DNA of 64,000 bases, taken from NCBI GenBank assembly GCA_000798955.1, contig JTLC01000010.1, positions 1 to 64,000 of the forward strand. The letters run 5' to 3'. A program made the translations under genes and the position numbers. The DNA is from Firmicutes bacterium ZOR0006. Lineage in GTDB: Bacteria; Bacillota_I; Bacilli_A; Culicoidibacterales; ZOR0006. Positions within the stretch are counted from its first letter, which is position 1. Each line of letters starts with the position of its first letter. Below are positions 8,052-16,329 of the stretch, in pieces. Under the pieces are notes generated by a model. That model was not told where the DNA came from, did not search any database, and saw only the letters and a list, made by a program, of their open reading frames with translations.

Positions 8052-9296
8052 ATGAAACTAAATTTTAAAACCGTATCAAAATTAGCCGTAGCAACTTTAG
8101 CAACAACAGGATTAGTTGCCTGTGGATCTGGGGAACAAGCGAGTGATACAATTACACTTGCAACATGGGGTTCTTCTCCAGCAGAAGTAACAGCGTTAGA
8201 GGCAACAATTGCTTCATTTACGGAAGCAACAGGGATTAAAGTTGAAATGGAAGTTATCCAAGATAAATATATGGATGTCATGAAAGCTCGTTTTGCCGCT
8301 GATAATGCACCAGATGTGATGTACCTTGATTCATTCGAAGCACCTGGTTTAGCAGCAAGTGGGGTCTTATACGATCAAGCATCATCATTAACAGAACAAG
8401 AAGATTTCTATGCACCATTATTAGATGCTTTCAAAGGTGAAGAAGGTCAAGTGTGGGGAGCACCAAAAGACTATTCAACATTAGCGCTTTATGTGAATAC
8501 TGATTTATTAAGTGAAGCAGGGTACACAACTGCGGATATCCCAACAACAATGGAAGATTTCTTACCATTCTTAAAAGATGTGCAAGTAAAATTACCAACT
8601 GGTGTTGGATCAATGTTAGTTGAAAAAGACTTAGCTCGCCATTTAGATGCATTTGATGCTGTTGGTGCTGAAGTCATTACTGAAGATGGACAAGCAAACT
8701 TTGCAGAAAACGCTGATGGGAAAGCTTATTTACAACAATTAGTTGATGGGAAAAGCGAAGGGTATTTACACATTGCTAAAGATGACCTTGGAAGTGATTC
8801 AGCAATTGCAGCCTTTGGAGCTGGAAAAGCCGCAATGATGATTGAAGGAAACTGGACATTAGGAGCATTAGCACAAGATTTTGCTGACCTACAGTTTGAA
8901 ACGTTAGAATTACCAACGATTAAAGGGAGCCAACATACAATGGCCTTTACAGTTGGATACGCAATCAATAATGAAGCGAAAAACTTAGATGGTGCGATTG
9001 AATTTGTTAACTACATGACAAATGAAGGTCAAGCTGAGTGGACACAAGGTGCAGGTGTATTACCTTCACGTCAATCAGTAGCCGAAGCAACTGATGTAGC
9101 GAATGATCCGTTAAAAGCACCGCATATTGCGGGAGCTGACTATGCAACAGTATGGTCACGTGGGACAACGTTACCAGTTATCAATACAGCCTTTGGTAAC
9201 CAATTTACAGCAGCATTAAATGGTATGATTTCAGTTGATGAAGCAGTTCAAGCAATTGACAAAGAAGCTAACGACGAAATCGCTCGCCAACAATAA
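8052..9296 (+). CDS. Sugar ABC transporter substrate-binding lipoprotein (orphan)
   Basis: This 414-residue lipoprotein belongs to the family-1 solute-binding proteins (maltose/multiple-sugar type). The signal peptide ends in a lipobox, GLVACGSG, with lipid-anchored C24. The mature part begins with DTITLATWGSSPAEV and has the typical PDVMYLDSF and MMIEGNWTLG motifs. The ATG at 8052 is chosen because AAAGGGG precedes it and the signal peptide starts there. No permease or ATPase gene lies beside it, so it must serve a transporter encoded elsewhere. The operator array upstream suggests induction by a glucoside such as a maltodextrin. The ligand is inferred. Confidence 0.9.
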   Translation: MKLNFKTVSKLAVATLATTGLVACGSGEQASDTITLATWGSSPAEVTALEATIASFTEATGIKVEMEVIQDKYMDVMKARFAADNAPDVMYLDSFEAPGLAASGVLYDQASSLTEQEDFYAPLLDAFKGEEGQVWGAPKDYSTLALYVNTDLLSEAGYTTADIPTTMEDFLPFLKDVQVKLPTGVGSMLVEKDLARHLDAFDAVGAEVITEDGQANFAENADGKAYLQQLVDGKSEGYLHIAKDDLGSDSAIAAFGAGKAAMMIEGNWTLGALAQDFADLQFETLELPTIKGSQHTMAFTVGYAINNEAKNLDGAIEFVNYMTNEGQAEWTQGAGVLPSRQSVAEATDVANDPLKAPHIAGADYATVWSRGTTLPVINTAFGNQFTAALNGMISVDEAVQAIDKEANDEIARQQ

Positions 9297-9330
9297 TTAA
9301 ACAACAAAAAAATAATTAACTCATACCCGA

Positions 9331-9361
9331 AAAAAGAGAACTCATTTGAGTTCTCTTTTTT
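9331..9361 (+). terminator. Terminator after the orphan binding protein
   Basis: AAAAAGAGAACTCA and TGAGTTCTCTTTTT form a long, nearly loopless stem. It can act in both directions. Confidence 0.85.
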
Positions 9362-9504
9362 CGTTACCCGGGGAACGATAATTATTGTCAGACACCGAGT
9401 AGTCCTATTTTCTTCAATCATGGTTGCTTTAGGAATTCCTCTCACTCAAACATGTCGAGCGAGCGTCTATGACACACCGTTAGCTACAGTGAATTCAATA
9501 CAAA

Positions 9505-9540
9505 AAAACTGTCTCATCATTATCGATGGGACAGTTTTAA
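9505..9540 (-). terminator. Terminator of the sodium:alanine symporter gene
   Basis: AAAACTGTC-CATC pairs with GATG-GACAGTTTT, with A's to its left giving a U-tract on the minus strand, immediately past the stop at 9546. Confidence 0.8.
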
Positions 9541-9545
9541 AAGAA

Positions 9546-10952
9546 TTATTTATTTTGCCATTCAGTCACATAAGGAATCTCTGGTAAATCAGTAATCACA
9601 AAAACGGGATCTTTTCCTTCACGTTTTTGCTGCTCATAATTTTTCAATAATGCCAGAGCATATTTACCAAGCAATACAACCGCAATCAAGTTAATAATAG
9701 CCATTAATGGCATAAATAAATCGGCTAAATTCCAAACAATGGCAACTTCCGCACTTGCGCCAAATGTTACCATTCCGATAACTAAAAGGCGATAGAGTAG
9801 CAGTGCGTGCTTATTTTTTGTCAAAAACTCAACATTTGACTCACCATAAAAATAGCCACCGATTAATGAACTAAAAGCAAAGAAGAAGATACACACTGAT
9901 AAGAACACGCCACCGATAGCACCAAATTGCCCATTTAATACATTTAAGACAATTGCGACACCTTCACCTTCAACTTGCCCAAGTGTTGGTAATAAAATCA
10001 TAAAAGCAGTCGCATTACAAATGAGGACAGTATCAATGAAAACGCTGAGTGTCTGGATGAATCCTTGTTTAGCTGGATGCGATGTTTCAGCTGTCGCGGC
10101 AGCATTAGGTGCACTTCCCATCCCAGCTTCATTTGAAAACAACCCACGTTTTACACCAAGTAAGAACACGCCACCAAGTGTTCCACCAACTATTTGTTCT
10201 AAACCAAAAGCATTTTCAATAATTAATCTGAATACTGCTGGTAAATGGTGAATGTTTGTCCCAATCACAAACAACGCGACTGCCAAATAGGCAACGGCCA
10301 TCACTGGGACAATCACTTCGGAAATCTTCGCAATACGATGGACACCGCCAAAAATAACAAACGCTGAGAGCAGTGCTAACCCACCGACGACGAATGTCGG
10401 ATCTAAATCGAATGTTTCAATAATTGATGTCGTAATTGCATTCGCTTGAACCGCATTCATTACAAAACCATAGCCAACAATCATCAGAAAAGCAAAAATA
10501 ATTCCTAACCAGTGCTTTTGCAATCCTTTTTTCATATAGAATGCAGGACCACCAACAAAAGTATTGTCATCGACACGTTCTTTGTATAGCTGTGCTAACG
10601 TTGATTCAACAAAGCTTGTTGATGCTCCCAATAATGCTACTAAGCTCATCCAGAAAATTGAACCCGGACCGCCAAGTGAAATTGCGATGGCAACACCGAT
10701 AATATTTCCTGTACCAACACGTGCTGCGGTACTAATACAAAATGCTTGAAATGACGAAATATTTCCTTTTTCCTTTTGTTCATCCGTCATCGAATTTTTA
10801 AATAATAACTTCCACATTTCACCGAAATGACGGAATTGTACTCCTCTTGTTAAAACAGTGAAGTATATGCCAATGCCGACTAACATCGGAATCCCAATCC
10901 ATGCCCATAATTGGTCGTTCAATTGTACAATTACTTCATTTAACATCTCCAT
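9546..10952 (-). CDS. Sodium:alanine symporter, AGCS family
   Basis: This 468-residue polytopic membrane protein should take up alanine or glycine with sodium. It shows the AGCS hallmark regions: TRGVQFRHF after the first membrane helix, ARVGTGNIIGVAIAI, GGPAFYMKKGL and KRGLFSNEAGMGSAP. About ten to eleven hydrophobic segments run to residue 440. The ATG at 10952 has GGGAGAG six bases upstream. The gene stands alone with its own terminator. Its GC content and style match its neighbours. Substrate choice between alanine, glycine and serine cannot be settled from sequence. Confidence 0.93.
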   Translation of the reverse strand: MEMLNEVIVQLNDQLWAWIGIPMLVGIGIYFTVLTRGVQFRHFGEMWKLLFKNSMTDEQKEKGNISSFQAFCISTAARVGTGNIIGVAIAISLGGPGSIFWMSLVALLGASTSFVESTLAQLYKERVDDNTFVGGPAFYMKKGLQKHWLGIIFAFLMIVGYGFVMNAVQANAITTSIIETFDLDPTFVVGGLALLSAFVIFGGVHRIAKISEVIVPVMAVAYLAVALFVIGTNIHHLPAVFRLIIENAFGLEQIVGGTLGGVFLLGVKRGLFSNEAGMGSAPNAAATAETSHPAKQGFIQTLSVFIDTVLICNATAFMILLPTLGQVEGEGVAIVLNVLNGQFGAIGGVFLSVCIFFFAFSSLIGGYFYGESNVEFLTKNKHALLLYRLLVIGMVTFGASAEVAIVWNLADLFMPLMAIINLIAVVLLGKYALALLKNYEQQKREGKDPVFVITDLPEIPYVTEWQNK

Positions 10953-11388
10953 GTCTTTCTCTCCCTTATATATATCACTTAAAACAGTTCATTATTATTT
11001 TCAAATTATGAAATGTTTTTTCTTATTCTATCATGTCTTTGTTTTATTGTCTTTGTTTTTTGTTTTTTCTACTATTTTTTATCGTTTCCATTTAATTTTT
11101 TCTCATTGAAAGAAGAAAAAAACATTAAGATGTTGGAAATTATACTTGTGTAAGAGAAAACACTTTCTTGTGAATTTTTACAAATAGTACCAAGAAAGTT
11201 GTGAACGGAAACACAAAAACAACTGTTGAGGCAGTATCCCAACAGTTGCTTTTGTGTGATATTGATTAGTAGGTCCGGAAACTTTCAATGATTTTTGATA
11301 GTTTGGACTTGGATAATGATTTCTTTATTATTTTTGAATTGCTCGGATAATATTTGATTTTTTTTCTAAAATTACGTTCTGTTTTCGT
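10953..11388. other. 436-bp noncoding region with two hairpins, possible small RNA
   Basis: No protein gene is visible. CTTTCTTG and CAAGAAAG form an 8-bp hairpin (about 11163-11201). A larger structure (about 11211-11259) pairs ACACAAAA-CAACTGTTG with CAACAGTTG-CTTTTGTGT. The second looks like a bidirectional terminator but has no adjacent gene end, since the nearest genes stop at 11389 and start at 10952. A small RNA ending at 11259 is possible; no convincing promoter supports it. Confidence 0.35.
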
Positions 11389-11754
11389 TTACCGGCTCTG
11401 CAAGTATTGGTGGAAATAGTTGCCTAAATGGAGCGTGAAAATTACGGAATGAAGATAGAGATTAACTAAGCCATAGCCGAATAATAGACCGGTCACGACA
11501 CGCTTAAAATTATTGCTCTCATACTTCGTCAATAACTGAAGAAAGCCATCGATTACCATGGGAATCATCAATAAAATACAGGTTATAACAGGAGTAGCGA
11601 TACTCGTAAATAAAAAGATTGCACCGAAGATTCCGATTAGTTCACCGGTACAACGAGCACAGATGGGAAATTTTCTTCCCTTCCAGTAAAACGAACGATC
11701 TTCACGACCATGACAACCGAAGCAAATCGGTAACCATTTGTATAAAAAAATCAT
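11389..11754 (-). CDS. DUF2085 small membrane protein
   Basis: This protein of about 121 residues resembles the DUF2085 family of unknown function. It has two cysteine pairs near its start, CFGCHGRED and CARCTGE, which could bind a metal, followed by three hydrophobic segments. I place the start at 11754 because GGGGTG precedes that ATG; the open frame reaches 11844, but the extra residues overlap the next gene. It lies downstream of the zinc-ribbon membrane protein on the same strand and may be cotranscribed. No function can be given. Confidence 0.7.
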   Translation of the reverse strand: MIFLYKWLPICFGCHGREDRSFYWKGRKFPICARCTGELIGIFGAIFLFTSIATPVITCILLMIPMVIDGFLQLLTKYESNNFKRVVTGLLFGYGLVNLYLHSVIFTLHLGNYFHQYLQSR

Positions 11755-11815
11755 AAAATCACCCCTATGATAATAAAAAAAGTGATATTGCGTATCACTT
11801 TTCCAATCCCGTTTT

Positions 11816-12109
11816 TTAATAATAAGCAATTCCAGAGAAGCCAATGATAAAGAAGATTACATACATTAAAATTCCTAATCCGACAGAGACTACTGCCCCG
11901 ATTCCAGCAGCTTTTGCTGTTTTTGGTTTATTATCTTTCCAGACTAAGAATAAAACAAGTCCAACAATTGGAATACAGCATCCTAATAATCCCCAACCGA
12001 AACCACCGTTATCTTTTTCGGCAACTGTACCATTACCAGTGGCAACACCACAGTTAACACAAACAACAGCATTATCATCGATTTCTTTACCACAATTTTT
12101 ACAATACAT
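11816..12109 (-). CDS. Zinc-ribbon membrane protein
   Basis: This protein of 97 residues starts with MYCKNCGKEID and continues to CVNCG, which form an N-terminal zinc ribbon (CxxC...CxxC). A glycine-rich linker and two hydrophobic segments (GLLGCCIPIVGLVLFL and AVVSVGLGILMYVIFF) follow. GAAGGAGG lies seven bases before the ATG at 12109, which fixes the start. Proteins of this shape are common in Bacillota and their role is unknown. It lies about 60 bp upstream of the DUF2085 gene. Confidence 0.75.
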   Translation of the reverse strand: MYCKNCGKEIDDNAVVCVNCGVATGNGTVAEKDNGGFGWGLLGCCIPIVGLVLFLVWKDNKPKTAKAAGIGAVVSVGLGILMYVIFFIIGFSGIAYY

Positions 12110-12195
12110 ATGTTCATCCTCCTTCGTCAATCTTTTTTTGATTATAACATTAAAAAAACTAATTTCCAATCTTTTTGTAATTTAAATAATATTTT

Positions 12196-13209
12196 TTAAT
12201 TATCCGCCAATTCTGAGAGTGGCAGAAAAGTGGGGGCTTGATGCAATTGCCAAACACGAATAGTTTGAAGCAAACTGTCGACAATCAAGAAAATGACAAA
12301 GCCAAGAAAAATCACATGTTGGACCAGAAGCCAAGTAACAGTAATTGAAATTGGGGCAGTTATCAAAATAGCAAATTCGCTAATAAATGTCGGATTCCAT
12401 AAGCGTGGTTCGAACATGATCAAACCGACAGTAATAGTATTAATCAAGTTTGAAATGATGACGATTGTGAGAACTGGGTAATTCCATTGACCACTCATTA
12501 ATTTGGCAATATGGCAAGCACTACTACTAGCAAGTAAGATAATAAAAAATGGTAAGAAATTCGGAAAAGCTGCGAGATTGAAAACCGAAATAATCCGCCA
12601 ATCACCAGTTAAATCAAAAATTCCAATAATTTGGGGACTAAAATAACAGAGAGAGAAGAAAACGGCGGTTAGGAGTAAACCGATAATTGGCTCAAAGGGA
12701 GGAATCGCATCACCTAGTTTACTCGCAGGTGGTAGTTTCGTTGGGTGCCAGTTATGAGGTAAAGTAATTTGGAGCCCATAGCGCTCAAAGACGATAAAAA
12801 CAATGGTAATCCATAAAAAAATTTGGGCAATTGCACTCAGTATATTTGTCAAAAACGAAAACAGGAGTTGTGAACCTGCAGGGAAGCCATTGAAAATGAC
12901 ATCAATACTTGTCGCAATACTTAAACTCACAAAAACCGTGATAGCCACCAATTTGAGAATTAACCAATACGAGTCATATGCATAGGGACCAATAATATAA
13001 CGGGGGACGGCAATGAAGCGATTGACAACTTGTGAAGGTGGACCAACTTCAAGTAAAACGTCAATTAATTTTTGTTCAAGCGGTAATTCCCGATGATCTT
13101 GGGCGAGTTTCGCTTCGATGAGAGAACGGGTAATCTTCACAATTCGCATACGTTCTTGAAAAGGTGTTTGTTTGGCAACGGCCGTTAAATACCGGTTCAT
13201 AATATCCAT
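12196..13209 (-). CDS. Polytopic membrane protein with HAAS-like N-terminus
   Basis: This 337-residue protein has a helical cytosolic N-terminus of about 70 residues (ERMRIVKITRSLIEAKL through VGPPSQVVNRFI) resembling the HAAS domain found in PadR-controlled membrane proteins. Roughly seven hydrophobic segments follow to the C-terminus. Two starts are possible, 13209 or 13200, and neither has a strong SD. No PadR regulator is adjacent, which is unlike most HAAS genes. The function is unknown; a signalling or envelope-stress role is only a guess. Confidence 0.6.
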   Translation of the reverse strand: MDIMNRYLTAVAKQTPFQERMRIVKITRSLIEAKLAQDHRELPLEQKLIDVLLEVGPPSQVVNRFIAVPRYIIGPYAYDSYWLILKLVAITVFVSLSIATSIDVIFNGFPAGSQLLFSFLTNILSAIAQIFLWITIVFIVFERYGLQITLPHNWHPTKLPPASKLGDAIPPFEPIIGLLLTAVFFSLCYFSPQIIGIFDLTGDWRIISVFNLAAFPNFLPFFIILLASSSACHIAKLMSGQWNYPVLTIVIISNLINTITVGLIMFEPRLWNPTFISEFAILITAPISITVTWLLVQHVIFLGFVIFLIVDSLLQTIRVWQLHQAPTFLPLSELADN

Positions 13210-13371
13210 TCATTATAACCAACTTTCGCAATATGATGCTTGTATTATACAATTATTATTTGAAATATCAAAGTTATACGCAATGATTTACCTGAATTTT
13301 GAGCGTCTTTTATGGTAATTTTTAGAAAAAGTAAAGAAACTTATACCGATTAGCCAAATGAGATAAAGTGC

Positions 13372-13402
13372 TTGACTTCAAGTTAACTCTAAGTTGTATC
13401 AT
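13372..13402 (+). promoter_or_regulatory. MerR-type promoter with 19-bp spacer (acetyltransferase)
   Basis: TTGACT (13372-13377) and TATCAT (13397-13402) are separated by 19 bp, too long for normal sigma-A activity and diagnostic of MerR-family activation. The spacer holds a dyad around GTTAAC (CTTCAA-GTTAAC-TCTAAG). A related dyad and the same spacing occur at the promoter of the nearby MerR gene, so that regulator probably controls both. There is about 80 bp from the -10 to the start codon at 13485. Confidence 0.75.
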
Positions 13403-13484
13403 GATAAGTGAGTCCTTTTGACTAGGCAGACAGATTGCCCTGAAGTTAAGGATAACATTTTCAGAAAAAGTAGAGGGAATATCA

Positions 13485-14066
13485 ATGTATCTTGAGAAAT
13501 TTCTTGCACATGTGCAAGCGCAAAAACCAATTGTGTTCAATTCCGAAATGCACCATTTTATGGTAGCAATCAGTGATGAAGCTCGGCGCATTACAGCAAA
13601 ATTAAATAATGCCTATCGCACGCCAGCCGAAATTACAGCGTTAATGAGCGAGTTAACTGGTCGAAAGCTAGATCAAAGTTTTGCGATGTTTCCACCATTT
13701 TATACGGATTTCGGCAAAAATATCGTTATTGGTAAAGACGTATTTATCAATTCGGGTTGCCGCTTTCAAGATCAAGGAGGAATTGTCATCGGTGATGGGA
13801 CATTTATTGGCCATAATGCGGTGTTAGCGACCTTGAATCATGGGATTGCCATCAAAGAGCGCCGCGATACCTATCCGCAACCAATCCAGATTGGACAAAA
13901 TGTTTGGTTAGGTGCTAATGTGACGATTACACCAGGGGTAACAATTGGTGATGGAGCAATTATTGCTGCTGGCGCGGTCGTGAATCGTGATGTCGCTGCG
14001 TATACAATTGTCGGTGGAGTACCAGCAAAATTGCTTCGTGAATTGACAAGTGCTGAAAAAGAATAA
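13485..14066 (+). CDS. Sugar O-acetyltransferase, left-handed beta-helix family
   Basis: This 193-residue protein has an N-terminal helical part similar to the maltose/galactoside acetyltransferases, followed by hexapeptide repeats ([46 protein letters not shown]). The catalytic histidine lies in [10 protein letters not shown]. It should transfer acetyl from acetyl-CoA to a hydroxyl of a sugar or similar acceptor as a trimer. The GAGGGA SD is before the ATG. The promoter is of the MerR type, so the gene may belong to a stress or aldehyde response rather than sugar metabolism. The acceptor is unknown. Confidence 0.85.
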   Translation: MYLEKFLAHVQAQKPIVFNSEMHHFMVAISDEARRITAKLNNAYRTPAEITALMSELTGRKLDQSFAMFPPFYTDFGKNIVIGKDVFINSGCRFQDQGGIVIGDGTFIGHNAVLATLNHGIAIKERRDTYPQPIQIGQNVWLGANVTITPGVTIGDGAIIAAGAVVNRDVAAYTIVGGVPAKLLRELTSAEKE

Positions 14067-14067
14067 A

Positions 14068-14107
14068 AAAACAACAGCCTCAGAAGATTTCTGGGGCTGT
14101 TGTTTTT
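14068..14107. terminator. Bidirectional terminator between convergent genes
   Basis: AAAACAACAGCC pairs with GGCTGTTGTTTT, with A and T tracts on both sides. It ends both the acetyltransferase gene and the opposing histidine phosphatase gene. Confidence 0.88.
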
Positions 14108-14696
14108 AAAAGAGGTGGGCATCATCATGAGTGATAAGCTCAATAAACTTGAAATTCCCATCTTCATATTCATATTTTAAAATGCAACAATTACTTAACC
14201 GTTCGGGTAATGATTCGCGAGTATTGCGTGTGAGATAAAAGCTATAACATGCTCCGCCATGGCTGACAGCGAGGACGTTCTGATGTGTTTCGATTTGCAT
14301 TATTTCATGAAGAGCAAGATTCATGCGCGTTTGAACATCGACAAAAGCTTCCCCACCATAGGCAACAAAAAATTCATCGTAATGGGGATTATGAGCAGAC
14401 GGCTTTGGGTTAAGGGCTTCGCTTTCACCTTCAAATCGACCAAAATCCCATTCTTTTAACGCTTTGAGACGCGTATATGGTTGATTTGTAATCAATTCAA
14501 GCGTATCACTTGCTCGTTCTTGAGTTGAGGCGTACGCTGCATCAAATTCAATCCCATTTTGTGTGAAATACGCCTTAGCAAGCTGGGCTTGTGCAACTCC
14601 GATATCAGTCAGTGGTGAATCACAGGCTCCTTGGATTTTTTTCAGTTGATTAAAGCGTGTTTGACCATGGCGCATAAGATAAAGTGTTTTTTTCAT
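14106..14696 (-). CDS. Histidine phosphatase family protein
   Basis: This 196-residue protein has the phosphoglycerate-mutase-like fold. LYLMRHGQTRFN carries the catalytic RHG near residue 9-11, and LAVSHGGACY carries the second histidine. The conserved acid E lies in DFGRFEGE. It should dephosphorylate a small phosphorylated metabolite, though the substrate is unknown. It lies 24 bp downstream of the MerR gene on the same strand and is probably cotranscribed with it from the 19-bp-spacer promoter. Confidence 0.85.
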   Translation of the reverse strand: MKKTLYLMRHGQTRFNQLKKIQGACDSPLTDIGVAQAQLAKAYFTQNGIEFDAAYASTQERASDTLELITNQPYTRLKALKEWDFGRFEGESEALNPKPSAHNPHYDEFFVAYGGEAFVDVQTRMNLALHEIMQIETHQNVLAVSHGGACYSFYLTRNTRESLPERLSNCCILKYEYEDGNFKFIELITHDDAHLF

Positions 14697-14720
14697 GATA
14701 GTTCTCCCCTTTTATTTTGT

Positions 14721-15089
14721 TTAATTGATTGGTTCAGTTGCAGAAAGCTGGTCCTGATATAACGTCATTTTAAAATCTAAATAGTCTAGTGTTTCTTGCA
14801 GTTCTTGGAGTTTTTGCATTGTCTGGGCTTTTTGGACTGCTAATAAATCAATTCGTTCAGGTAACGTTTGCTCTCCTTGACGGTATAAGGCTAAGAAATG
14901 TAAAATTGTTTCCAATTCCATTCCTGAGCGCTTCATACAGCGGATAAAGTTCAGTTGATCGATATCGCTTTGTTTAAAATGGCGAATATTTTGCCGCTTT
15001 TCAATCGGTCCAATTAAACCAATTTTCTCGTAGTAACGAAGGGTATCGGCACTCATTTGCAGCTGAGCACTGACTTCACTGATTTTCAT
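14721..15089 (-). CDS. MerR-family transcriptional regulator
   Basis: This 122-residue regulator has the N-terminal winged helix (MKISEVSAQLQMSADTLRYYEKIGLIGP) followed by RRNIRHF-like residues and a C-terminal dimerisation coiled coil with YLDFKM. It resembles the AdhR/YfmP-type MerR proteins. There is no cysteine in the sensing region that would mark a metal sensor. I chose 15089 because AAAGGAG lies nine bases upstream; the frame extends to 15113. Its own promoter and that of the acetyltransferase share a 19-bp spacer and a similar dyad, pointing to autoregulation. Confidence 0.88.
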   Translation of the reverse strand: MKISEVSAQLQMSADTLRYYEKIGLIGPIEKRQNIRHFKQSDIDQLNFIRCMKRSGMELETILHFLALYRQGEQTLPERIDLLAVQKAQTMQKLQELQETLDYLDFKMTLYQDQLSATEPIN

Positions 15090-15146
15090 AGTTAATCTCC
15101 TTTTTTTGTTCAATGATCATCGCCAACCAGCGGATGTCTTAGCTTT

Positions 15147-15177
15147 ATTGTAACTCCTAGAGTTGGCTCTAAGTCAA
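15147..15177 (-). promoter_or_regulatory. MerR-type promoter with 19-bp spacer (merR operon)
   Basis: Read on the minus strand, TTGACT (15177-15172) and TACAAT (15152-15147) flank a 19-bp spacer. The spacer region carries CTTAGAG-CCAA-CTCTAGG, a near-perfect dyad. This is the expected architecture of a MerR-activated, autoregulated promoter. Confidence 0.8.
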
Positions 15178-15345
15178 GTAGGAATTGGTGAAAATAAGAG
15201 AAAAGACAGTTTGTGAACTACTTTGAATGTGTTTCGAAAAAATTTACAGATGGGAATGTCTGAATTTGGGAAGTAGTCGAGAGGATTTTTTCTTGGCTTT
15301 TCTTTAAATTTTCTTGATTTAGTGGATTTTTCCGAGAAAGGTTTT

Positions 15346-15359
15346 TGAAAACGTTTACT
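15346..15359 (+). promoter_or_regulatory. cre site (CcpA) upstream of ROK-manA operon
   Basis: TGAAAACGTTTACT matches the Bacillus consensus TGWAARCGYTWNCW at every position. It lies about 46 bp before the ROK start codon, so CcpA would repress these genes when preferred sugars are present. It also resembles the LacI-type operators near 7.8 kb. Confidence 0.7.
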
Positions 15360-15405
15360 AAAAATGTTTTTTTTCTTAAACTTAAAAGGTAGGAGGGATT
15401 ACTTT

Positions 15406-16329
15406 ATGAAAACAATAGGTATTGATATAGGTGGAACACAGACGCGTGTAGCCGTATTTGAAGGGAATCAGCTGATTGCCCAACAACGCTTTGCAACAGA
15501 TACGCAAAATCCAAAGCAACAAGTACAGCTACTCGCTCAAACAATCAATGAGCTAACAGCAACATACGAAGCAATTGGCGTTGCTTGTCCTGGGCCATTA
15601 GATGTGAAAACAGGGACGATTTTAAATCCACCCAATTTACCAGGATGGCATAATTTTCCATTGCAAACGGAACTGGAAATAGCGACGAAGAAAATGGTTG
15701 TAATTGATAATGATGCGAACTTAGCTGCCTTTGCTGAAGCAAAAGTCGGAGCGGGAAAATGTCATGATGTGGTCCAATTCATCACGCTTTCGACTGGAGT
15801 CGGAGCGGGCCTTGTCGTTGATGAGCGTATTTTTCATGGTGCCCGAGGATTCGCTCAAGAAGTAGCAAACGTTATCGTTGATGAGCAGTGTGATGTGAGC
15901 GGTGAAACCGTGAAGGGAAGTGTGGAACGAATTTGTTCAGGTACCGGAATTTATGAACTTGCGAAACACCAAGGACTAAACGTAGCCTCGACAGCGGAAG
16001 TCTTTGCACTAGCACAAAATCAGAATCAAGTTGCTATCCAATTAATCGATTATGTTGCTAATGGGTTAGCTAATTTTTTAGCAAGTCTGCAAGGAGTCAT
16101 TGATCCGAGTATTATTATTGTTGGCGGAAGTGTCGCGCTCCATAACCCAGAATTTATTCAAAAAATTGCAGCAAAAGTTAAAACGAAAGTTTATGCGAAT
16201 GTGAGTGAACATGTGCAAATCGTTATTGCTGAATGTGGTGATGCTGCTGGTGTCGTTGGTGCGGGCTTATGGGCACAAAAGCAACATAAATTAAAAATGA
16301 ATCAAGGAGAAGCATATGAGTCTTGTTAA
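15406..16329 (+). CDS. ROK-family sugar kinase (probable manno- or fructokinase)
   Basis: This 307-residue kinase starts MKTIGIDIGGTQTR, the ROK phosphate-binding motif. It continues with DNDANLAAFAEA, containing the catalytic aspartate, and LSTGVGAGLVVD. The zinc-binding cysteine cluster usual in ROK kinases is degraded here to one cysteine, in DEQCDVSG. The start at 15406 follows AGGAGGG; the longer frame to 15364 is spurious. The gene overlaps manA by 14 nt, so the two are translated together. Phosphorylating mannose for ManA is the likely job, with fructose or glucose as alternatives. Confidence 0.85.
   Translation: MKTIGIDIGGTQTRVAVFEGNQLIAQQRFATDTQNPKQQVQLLAQTINELTATYEAIGVACPGPLDVKTGTILNPPNLPGWHNFPLQTELEIATKKMVVIDNDANLAAFAEAKVGAGKCHDVVQFITLSTGVGAGLVVDERIFHGARGFAQEVANVIVDEQCDVSGETVKGSVERICSGTGIYELAKHQGLNVASTAEVFALAQNQNQVAIQLIDYVANGLANFLASLQGVIDPSIIIVGGSVALHNPEFIQKIAAKVKTKVYANVSEHVQIVIAECGDAAGVVGAGLWAQKQHKLKMNQGEAYESC

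Noticed and set aside
8052-9296. cre sites for CcpA upstream of the orphan binding protein
   Set aside because: The four palindromes deviate from the cre consensus at their outer positions; a specific LacI-family repressor is preferred, though CcpA is not excluded.
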